From Bryum argenteum (Eukaryota; Streptophyta; Bryopsida; Bryales; Bryaceae), in contig CM073321.1 in assembly GCA_037043015.1 (NCBI GenBank), positions 35,070,101 to 35,134,100 on the forward strand: a DNA stretch of 64,000 bases, given 5' to 3'. Below the pieces are notes generated by a model. It did no database searches. It had not been told where the DNA came from and worked only from the letters and a program-made list of their open reading frames with translations. Positions 55,913 to 64,000 of this stretch are shown one piece after another (positions within the stretch are counted from its first letter, which is position 1; the number at the start of each line of letters is the position of its first letter). Made by a program: the position numbers and the translations under genes.

Positions 55913-56711
55913 GAAAGGCAAGGTGGTGTCGGTGCGTGCGGTGAGCAGTGAGTGGTGAGCGGTGAGCAGAGTTTCACGAGCAATGGGCAGATTTTCAAGA
56001 GCAATGATCAGATTTTTGAGTGGAAATTAAGTAGAGTACATCAAAATCATCAATATAGAAGGCGACAGCTATAGGGTCGGGGGTTCATTGCATAAACCCA
56101 TGACCGTGCGAAGAATTTATTGTTTGTGGCCGTAGAGGTGGTCGCCGATGAACTGGAATGGTATGGCTCTTCCTCACTTCACGCGGGAGCGAGTGCACTG
56201 TGCAGACGGGGACGCGTTCCACACACAGGCGCGCCCGCCGTGCTTGACATGGTGCGCCGTGGCATGCAAGGAGGGTGTGCAAGGGGTAAGATACCTGTGA
56301 CGGGGTCATGCTTTTGACGATGACGTTAGTCGTTACAGCGAGGGTAGAAGTTGAACAGAGTGAGAGAGGGTGAACAAAGTGAGACTGTGAGAGTGAGCGA
56401 GGGTGAACAGAGTAGGAGTGAGCGAGGGTGAACAGAGTGAGAGTGAGCGAGGGTGAACAGAGTGAGAGTGAGCAAAGCTGAACAGAGTGAGAGTGAGAGA
56501 GGGTTGAACTTTAACAACAAAACGAAACTCAAGATAAGGTGGTGCATCCAAAATGTTTGTGAGCTATGTTCATGATTAAGGAAATCTGAAGTCACAGCAT
56601 TTACTTTTAAAAGTGGGATGTTGGTTAAACCCCTTTGGTTGTCTAGACACCAAAGGCTTTGACGTGGACCTTCGTGAACAAGAACTACTAATTTCGTACC
56701 GAGATCCTATC
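55913..56711. other. Spacer with simple repeats
   Basis: No gene is supported. It contains short ggtgagcagtgagtggtgagc repeats (55935-55975) and the 26-bp tandem array listed separately. ORFs reading through these are low-complexity Leu/Ser/Thr peptides. Confidence 0.6.
56351..56515. repeat. Minisatellite, about 26-bp unit
   Basis: The unit gtgaacagagtgagagtgagc(ga/aa)g is repeated about six times with small changes. Nothing indicates a function. Confidence 0.85.
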
Positions 56712-58884
56712 CTAAATCCCTGCAAGCAGTACGCGCTTTATCTCGTTGAAGCTTAAGGTGGGGGCGGTCACGAGGTGGTCGTCTTGGAGTCGGAATCCAC
56801 AAACCATGCCGAAAATGTAGCATAGGTGCTTGCAATTATACCATCCTCCACGCCCTTTGTGGTGCACTGCCATATATGTGAAATCAATACAAGTGCAGTT
56901 AGAGAATGATCCTATCGTAAGCTTGTACTCCGCTGCCTCTGACCCGCTGGTTGATTTCAATCAATGACTGCTCCGATACCTGGGCTAGGAATAAGGGTGA
57001 TCCGGGCCATCTCTGCGTGTAGAAGCGTTGCCGACTCCCACCTTGCGAGCTGCTTCTCCGAGTTCTTACGAGTGACAAAATGCTTGCAGGATTTGTCGTT
57101 GCGCACCGTCATGTACTTATCTGGTTGTGTTGGGAGTGGGATGCTTTCAATTTGATCCGCAAAGGCAACGTTATATCCAAACTGACGCTCCATCGGCATT
57201 GGTTGTTTTTGTTGTAGCTGGAATCCCGCTTGTTGAAGTGCCAAGACCTCACGCATAGTTAGATTTGTTCCTTTCGGAACAAGCCAAACCGTTGGGACAT
57301 CCAAAATTAGATCCGTAATCCACCTTCTGCGGGGGCCTTTAGCACACTTGTTCAGATCATCTGGACAGAAGTAGAAAAATTGCTTGACGTCGAGGTTCTT
57401 CGGGCGATCGTGACGAGTCCCATGGAATGTAGGTGCTGGGCCTGCTGGCCCACTGATCTTCTGCTGGCATTGCTTAGATGTGCTCCGGTTTCCAATACAA
57501 GTCAGATTGTTATTTGCAGGAACACGACGGATATGCAATTTTCCTTTCTCACAATCATCTTCTTGGACTTCAGTGACATGCACAATGGGTGTAGTTGGAA
57601 CTAGCGCAGCCGCTGGAATATCGTCCACGTCTTCGTCATCTAATTGAATAGGAGTAGAAGAAGATCCTTGAGAGCGTGTTCTTCTTTTGGAGTGCTTTGG
57701 CTGAGAGAAGTTAACCTTGTCAAACCGATGGGAATCGTCATCAGCACCAGGTTGCGTTTCCAAACGCCTTTTACTTGATCCAAAAACTTCCTCGCCAGCA
57801 TAATTAGGGTCCGCAACCAGGAAGTCCTTAGCACCGGGGATGGCTTCCATGGCTTTGTACATTGTATTCAGATTCCTACTTCGATATGCGAGCCTGAAGA
57901 GCAGCACCTCCTTGTCCGGTCCAGTTCTACCTCAGTTACTGTGTAGAAAAGCGTTGTAACGTGTGCATTGCATGAATGCCCTGACATAATCGTCCATCGA
58001 TGCTTTTAAAATATCCTGAACATCTTTACCGGACTGTTTTGACCACGCAGCGTGGATGGTTTCAACCAAATTGCACATTGGCATTTCAGCTTTCTCTTCA
58101 TCAGTAAGGTCCTGCACAAAGTCAAATTAGGTCATTTGGACTGTTGGAAATGGAAAACCAACTGTTACGTAAATCTAAACAAATGCGAGTACAAGAATAT
58201 GTGGATCGTGTAGGAAAATGAATTATGGGAGTGGCGGCACAAGAGAGGCATGTCTACAGAGTAGAGGTATGAGAAGAATGGAAAGAGCCATGGTGGATGG
58301 TACATCGAGAGAAATATTTAAGCATATCACAGAAACAAAAGTTAAAGCACGCTTACAAGATCCATGAAGCCTCTCCATTGCCTATAACGAAAATGCCACC
58401 GCGCCAGCCAGGAATCCATGGTTGGCAAATTTGAATCTGTAACAGCTTGACTTGACACCCACCACGACCGAATTGCAAAGTAGCGTGTCTTGGCCTCGTC
58501 CATATTGATTGCATCCTTATACTGTGTACAGATTTGCTTATGCTCATTGCGGAGCATCGGGGTTACGTATACGTTTGTTACTCTGGGCATGCATTTTGTC
58601 CACTGGAGTAGACACGATCTCTCCTTCTCTTTCATGGGCACAGTCTTGTCTTTCGCCCCGTAAATCTCTCGAACAACGTTCCAGTTGGCTTTAGCGCTGT
58701 CAGCCATGAAACCTTTGAAATTGACGTTGACGACACCATGACGCGCCATAACTTCGTTAAGCATCCTCCAAAGAAAGGATTGTGCGTCCTCAGTCTCAGA
58801 TTGCATGTCGCAAATGGCAATTGTCATCACCTTGGTGTGTTGACAGTGTAACCCGCCCTGTAACACCGGTGTAGCACTGTCCAC
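56712..58884 (-). pseudogene. MULE-like transposase with C-terminal SWIM zinc finger
   Basis: Minus-strand exon 58884-58357 encodes part of the DDE core (TKVMTIAICDMQSET, FKGFMADSAKANWNVVREIYG, WHFRYRQWRGFMDL). It ends CTT|GTAAGC and joins in phase to an exon from 58111 after TTTGTGCAG (DLTDEEKAEMP...). An in-frame TGA near 57930 follows NAFLHSN, with the same frame open afterwards (LLFRLAYRSRN...). Around 56958 the reading shifts by one base into the SWIM finger (CTCIDF...WYNCKHL) that ends at 56712. The N-terminal part of the DDE domain is absent and no terminal inverted repeats were found. It resembles a MULE-derived family of non-seed plants and is either decayed or partly mis-sequenced. 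Confidence 0.65.
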
Positions 58885-58960
58885 TATTGGTGAGTTGGTG
58901 GGATCATGATCCCTGTAACACCGGTGCAGCCCTCTCTAATAACACTAGTGTAGCTCCGTG
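58845..58960. repeat. Three short palindromes upstream of the MULE ORF
   Basis: AACACCGGTGT (about 58862), AACACCGGTGC (about 58918) and AACACTAGTGT (about 58941) each follow (c)tgtaac or taat and precede agc. They could be repeated binding sites or relics of terminal repeats. Confidence 0.5.
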
Positions 58961-59123
58961 CACTGCAAGTGTGATAGTGTGACCCTAAGCACTAAACCAT
59001 AAAAATCCCATGGTTTGTCAAAAACTTCATCCGTCTATAGGGTGTCCGATCGCGGCGAATCAAACCATTCCGGAATCCACAGGTCCAGGGCAACACCGTG
59101 GACGGACCCTCCTTAGCAAATTC
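58961..59123. other. Short spacer before the Copia element
   Basis: This 163-bp gap contains no recognisable feature other than the flank of the Copia LTR. Confidence 0.5.
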
Positions 59124-59303
59124 TGTTAGCATAAATTAGAAGCTGTAGAGTCATACTTGTAGAGTCGTACCGTTCTGATATATCAAGCGGTCTCCCTGCT
59201 TGTATAACTCAAGCATGGAATCTTCAATGTACTTAATTCTAAATATTTATAAAATGAACATATTCGTTTCTTTGTTTATCTGCAGTACTTTGTTTCCCAC
59301 ACA
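59124..59303 (+). repeat. Probable 5' LTR of Copia element D
   Basis: The segment begins TGTTAGC and ends CCCACACA directly before the primer site, and contains an ATTTATAAAA box near 59245. The left boundary is tentative because the second LTR is not visible for comparison. Confidence 0.5.
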
Positions 59304-59315
59304 TGGTATCAGAGC
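59304..59315 (+). promoter_or_regulatory. tRNA-iMet primer-binding site
   Basis: TGGTATCAGAGC is the standard Copia primer site matching the 3' end of plant initiator methionine tRNA. It fixes the 5' LTR end at 59303. Confidence 0.92.
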
Positions 59316-59646
59316 ACAGACACAATGTGCGCCGGCCTTCCGCCTCCCTGTGACATTGATAACCACAACCACGTGATACCAGATCCTCTTCCCGAGCCCA
59401 TCTCGGATGAAGAATTCTTTGAAATTATGGACAACATTTTCCAAGCACTTCCTGCTTGGTATCGATCAAACGAGGATACAAACAACTCGCACTCAACAAA
59501 CCCTCACTAATTCAACAGGAGGCTTCATGAACTTGGCACGACTTCGAGATACACATTCTCAAGCCTGAATCCAAAGTTCTTTGCTATTGTTGATTTTTAT
59601 TATCAAGCCTTTGCTTATTAAGCACAAGGATTCAATAAATTTGGTA

Positions 59647-61200
59647 ATGGCTTCGAGTTCAATTCCTCGAGCTTACCACATACCGCCACTTACGGCTTCC
59701 AACTACGCAACTTGGAGTATTAAGATCGAAATGCTCTTGATCAAATCTGAACTTTGGTCCGTTGTTGACAGTTCAGAGGCTCTTCCTGCGACTGATAACG
59801 TTGCAGCTTTCCAAGCATGGCAGCTTAAAGATTCAAAAGCTCGATCTGAAATTCTTCTTCATTGTAGAGAGAAATTACTAATATCCCTACGCCCTCTCAC
59901 AACATCTCGTGAGATATGGGCTCGTATAAAGCAACTATATGAAAAATCCAACAAAGCCAGTCAAGTGAATTTACACAAGAAACTTTGTCATATGACTATG
60001 TCTGATACAGATGATGTAATCAACTTTCTCGAAACCTGGCAGTCAACTCTTCAAGAAGCGGCAATTGCTGGTTGCACTTTCACAGAACCCCAACAAGTTA
60101 ATCTGCTTTTAGCAGCTCTCCCCGCCTCATGGAGTTCATTTATTACAACCCAAGGTGGAATTACAGATCTCACATTCACAACCCTCATATCGAATATATT
60201 ACAACAAAATGATCTTAATAACACTGTCACATCAAAGGAAGATAAAAATACTACAAATGCCTTTTACGTTAAAGGCAAATTTATTAAACCTTCTCCCTAT
60301 AAATCCAACTTACGTGGTCAAAAACCACATTCTTTACGACCCACTTATCAACTTAATAATAATCGTAACCTCTCTGCAAACACAATAATATGCCACTATT
60401 GTGGTATTCCTGGTCACAAAGCACCCGAATGCCGGAAAAAGAAACGCGACCAAGGCCATCAAACTCGTTCCAATCACCATCAGACCAACAATTTTACACA
60501 AAAAGATCCAACTTATTTATTTAGTGCCACTGTCACTCCTTTTGATCCATCACTATCACCATGTTGGTTCCTAGATTCCGGCGCCAGTCAGCACATGACG
60601 CCAAACCACTCACTATTTCATGATTTTCAAGAATTATCTCCGGCTAGACTTATTATTCTTGGAGACAATAGTTCTCATGACGCCACTGGATTTGGTTCGG
60701 TAATTATCCAGCTACAGACAGGCCAGCAAATACAATTCCCCGACGTTTTATATGTTCCAGGTTTGACGAAAAATCTACTTTCTGTCGCTCAAATCACCAC
60801 ATCTGGCAACACAATCCTTATATTTAAGAAAGATCAATGTATTATTAAAACAACCTCACCACATTCTCAAGTATCAATAACATATTCCATTCCCAAAGTA
60901 GACAACCTATACAATTTGGGAATTGGTATCCCATCCACTAACTCCAGCTATACAGCAACAGTTTCTCAAAATATAGAAGAAGAAACTGAACGATGGCACA
61001 AACGACTCGGCCATCTGAATATTCAATCCTTAAATATAATGCAATCCAGTTCCATGGTAGATGGTCTACCTCAATTGAAGTCAAGCATTCCAATATGTGA
61101 CAGTTGTGTATTTGGCAAACACTCAAAGTCACCTTATCCTCAAGATCCAGCAACACGTGCTACAGAGGTTTTATACATACAGATATTTGTGGCTCTATGA
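59647..61200 (+). pseudogene. Copia D gag, protease and pre-integrase
   Basis: The first ATG of the frame is 59647 (MASSSIPRAYHIPPL). It reads through a UBN2-type gag (YATWSIKIEMLLIKSELW, then LLAALPASWSSF), a knuckle CHYCGIPGHKAPEC, the protease box FLDSGASQHMT, and pre-integrase (ERWHKRLGHLN, CDSCVFGKHSK). The frame runs off into a shifted stop at 61200. The real continuation is in the next frame from about 61165 (HTDICGSMN). One indel thus separates it from integrase. Confidence 0.88.
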
Positions 61201-62282
61201 ATACACCTTCCATTGGAGGTGCATATTATTTTCTATTATTCATCGATGATTTTTCACGGTACACTCATGTTTACTTTCTTAAAAAGAAATCTGAAACTTT
61301 TTCATACTTCATCAAGTATAAAAATATGGTTGAAAGACATACAGATAAGAAAATCTTAATCCTCCGTTCAGACAACGGTGGGGAATTTACTTCCAAACAA
61401 TTTAACCAATACTGTGACGAATCAGGAATACAACGTCAATTTACTAATCCTTATAACCCAGCCCAAAATGGGATTTCAGAGAGAAAGAATCGTACCTTGG
61501 TGGAATCCGCAAGAAGCATGATCAAAGCCGCCAATCTTTCAAACTCATTCTGGGCCGAAGCAATATCTACTGCTTGTTACTTACGTAATATTTCCCATAC
61601 TAAAGCCTTGAAAACAATAACTTCCTATGAACTCTGGACTGGGATTCATCCAAATTTATCACACTTAAAAGTGTTCGGATGTATTGCTTACACTCACATA
61701 CCTGATAATAAGCGTACAAAATTGGACTTCAAAACTCTCAAATGTATTTTTGTTGGATACGGCCAACCAAATGGAGTAAAAGGATATCGCCTGTACGATC
61801 CCAAGACTCGTCAATTTTTCTTCAGTCGTGACGTTATCTTCTCTGAAGATCAGAACATAACTTGCAGTTCACAAGATTTCATCACCAACGACGACTTTTA
61901 TACAGTCATCCATGACATCACTCCCAGATCAGCTCCACAACAGGAACCTGATCCGATTGACCTCAATCAATCCAGCTCGGAATTATCCTCACCGACTTCA
62001 CAAACCTCAATTTCCAAGGATGCAGAACCTCAGTCGCCAAATCAATTGTCTAATGATTCTATTTTGGCACTATCTCCTCATTTGAGATCTCATTATCGAC
62101 AAGACCATCCAGCTTCAACTTCTGCAGACAAATCTCCAACAAGAACTATTCCACAATATCCAATTCGACGGACCTCTCAGCGCCCAACTCGTGGTGGTTG
62201 GCAATCCACAAAGTATCACAACGAAGATAATTTTGCTTATGCGCTCATTACACAAGTCAGCGAACCACTTTCAGTTAATTAG
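61104..62282 (+). pseudogene. Copia D integrase
   Basis: The core has Asp in HTDICG, Asp in LILRSDNGGEFTS and Glu in PYNPAQNGISERKNRT, a DDE triad with normal Copia spacing. The C-terminal part (LKVFGCIAYTHIP, FVGYGQPNGVKGYRLY, FFFSRDVIF) follows, then a Ser/Pro-rich linker. The frame ends at TAG 62280-62282, where a sense codon is expected just before the RT start. A one-base shift follows. Confidence 0.88.
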
Positions 62283-63825
62283 GCTCTTAGCAGCCCCGAA
62301 GTGCCACTGGAAGAAAGCCATGGATTCAGAATATGAGTCCCTGTTGAAAAATCGAACATGGGAACTTGTGGATTTACCGCCAAACAAGCATCTAATCAGC
62401 ACAAAATGGATTTTTCGACGTAAATATAACTTAGATGGATCCATTTCGCGTTACAAAGCACGTTTCGTGGCACGTGGTTTTTCTCAACAAGAAGGCCTAG
62501 ACTATACTGATACATTTTCTGCAGTGATAAAAATGAAATCACTACGACTTCTTCTAGCTTTTGCAACCATTCATGATTATCACGTCCACCAAATGGACGT
62601 GATCACTGCGTTCCTTAACGGCGTATTAGAAGAAGAACTATATATATCTCAACCTGAAGGTTACATACTTTCTAGTCAACAATCCAAAGTTTGCAGATTA
62701 TTGAAATCAATATATGGGCTTAAACAATCAGCCCGTGTATGGTATGCGGCATTTGACAAATTTCTACACAGCCAGAATTTTCTCAAATGCTCCTCAGATA
62801 CGAATGTTTATATTCAACGCACTAGTTCTTATTTACTACTCATTGGCTTATACGTTGATGATCTGATCATCATTTCTAATGATTTATCCTATTTAAATAA
62901 AACCAAACACCTGTTTTCACAACATTTTTCCATGACTGATACTCAAGATATTCAATATATCTTGGGAGTTCAAATTCATCGGAATCGAGCAACAAAAACA
63001 ATGACTCTGTCTCAAGAAAAGTATGTAAATGAAATCTTAGAAAGATTTAATATGATCAATGCTCACCCAGTGAGCACTCCACTCGAAGCAGGCATGCGTT
63101 ATTCTCAGCAACCGAGCCACGATCTTCTTCCTCATGAACAAGTAGAAATGGACAAAGTCCCTTACAAGCAAGCAATCGGAAGTCTTCAGTACCTGGTTAC
63201 TTGCACGAGATGGGATCTTACCTTCTCAGTTCAACACTTAGCCCAATTCATGGCTAATCCAGCACCAATTCACTGGCTCGGTGTCAAACGAGTTCTACGT
63301 TATCTGAAAGGCACTAGAACTAAAGGACTCACATATCAAGGTACAAACCTTGGTAAAAACACTCTTCATCAGCTTATTGGTTGGAGCGATGCAGATTGGG
63401 GGGGCGACCTTGACACTCGAAAATCAACATCTGGTTACCTGTTTCAACTCGACTCATGCCTTATATCTTGGCAAAGTCGAAAACAAAGTATCGTTGCCCT
63501 ATCTTCTACAGAGGCAGAGTATATTGCAGCTGCTACTGCAACGAAAGAGCTAATTTGGCTACAAGCAATCATCCAAGAACTTGGGTATTCACTTGTTCTA
63601 CTAAACACACTCTTCTGCGACAACCAATCCTGCATCGCACTCAGTGAAAATCCGAGATTCCATGACAGGTCTAAGCATATAGACTTACGATTCCATTTCT
63701 TACGAGGAAAGGTCAACTCTCAGCTACTTTCCCTCAAGTATACACCCACTTCAACCATGTGGGCAGATATCTTGACCAAATCGCTTCCAAAGATAAAGCA
63801 CTATCTCGGGGGGTGCACTCCTTGA
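62283..63825 (+). pseudogene. Copia D reverse transcriptase and RNase H
   Basis: The frame carries the Copia RT start (WKKAMDSEYESLL, NRTWELVDLP), ARFVARGFSQQEGLDY, VHQMDVITAFLNG, SIYGLKQSARVWY and the active-site YVDDLIIIS. RNase H follows (WSDADWGGDLDTRKSTSG, ALSSTEAEYIAA, FCDNQSCIALS, HIDLRFHFLR). It is complete to its TGA at 63823-63825. Both RT and RNase H look intact. The polyprotein as a whole is broken upstream. Confidence 0.9.
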
Positions 63826-64000
63826 AAAAAATAAGGATATAGGTGCGATCATGGAGAATTTAAATGGGGGCTATTACTTTCCTTTTCTCTAATTTTTGGC
63901 ACCCTATGATTACATAATTTGATACTTTGGGTCATTAAAGTAAGGGCATAGATTAATTGTAATCTTTGATTTCCATCTATATATCATATGCTATATTACT

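Larger units (their letters stand above)
59124..64000 (+). mobile_element. Copia element D, 3' end not found in the window
   Basis: A probable 5' LTR (59124-59303) is followed by the primer site TGGTATCAGAGC (59304-59315), complementary to initiator-Met tRNA. Gag, protease, integrase, RT and RNase H follow in Copia order to 63825. A purine tract aaatggggg lies at about 63862-63871. No 3' copy of the LTR start (TGTTAGCATAAA) appears before 64000, so the 3' LTR is beyond the window or lost. Confidence 0.85.

Noticed and set aside
56333..56595. Minus-strand Leu/Ser/His/Thr-rich ORF
   Set aside because: It is a reading of the 26-bp minisatellite; no signal peptide or domain follows.

Overview
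This is nuclear DNA from a plant-like eukaryote, not a prokaryote. It has one intron-rich housekeeping gene, Copia and Ty3/gypsy LTR retrotransposons, a MULE-type transposase, and long AT-rich spacers. A chromovirus with a Tcn1/Tf1-like pol (a type I know from mosses and lycophytes) and a SWIM-finger MULE family suggest a non-seed land plant or relative. The species cannot be fixed from the sequence alone.

Layout. 1-4809: spacer and a possible 5' leader, hit by a 2.3-kb deleted Copia element and a solo LTR whose target duplications overlap. 4810-7003: exons of an unrecognised gene with a 45-bp-period palindromic array in one intron, cut off by the next element. 7004-14749: chromovirus A with 1.29-kb LTRs and many frame breaks. 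14750-42560: a large mosaic of gypsy family B. Its pol occurs twice, forward at 14750-23680 and reverse at 28622-39415. Each copy carries the same small chromovirus C (16954-22317; 31141-36488) in the same RT codon. Between and beyond the pol copies lie B LTRs in opposite orientations (23681-28621 reverse, 39415-42560 forward). The reverse LTR is itself interrupted by a chromovirus-A-family solo LTR (23804-25288).

42561-44825: spacer. 44826-47916 (minus): a complete nine-exon gene for the spliceosomal USP39/Sad1 protein, the only clearly intact host gene. 47917-53960: AT-rich spacer. 54440-55912: relics of the family B LTR ORF. 56712-58884 (minus): MULE-like transposase with a SWIM finger and several breaks. 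59124-64000: Copia element with nearly complete gag-pol.

Most notable points: (1) element C appears to self-prime, because 11 nt at its predicted transcript start are complementary to a site 2 nt past its LTR; (2) the family B LTR seems to be about 3.4 kb long and to contain a promoter plus an ORF of about 630 codons; (3) the B+C composite was duplicated after C inserted, shown by a shared target duplication and a shared 5'-versus-3' LTR difference; (4) the intronic array of 13 palindromes. Apart from USP39 and perhaps the 4810 gene, nearly all coding sequence is decayed transposon sequence.
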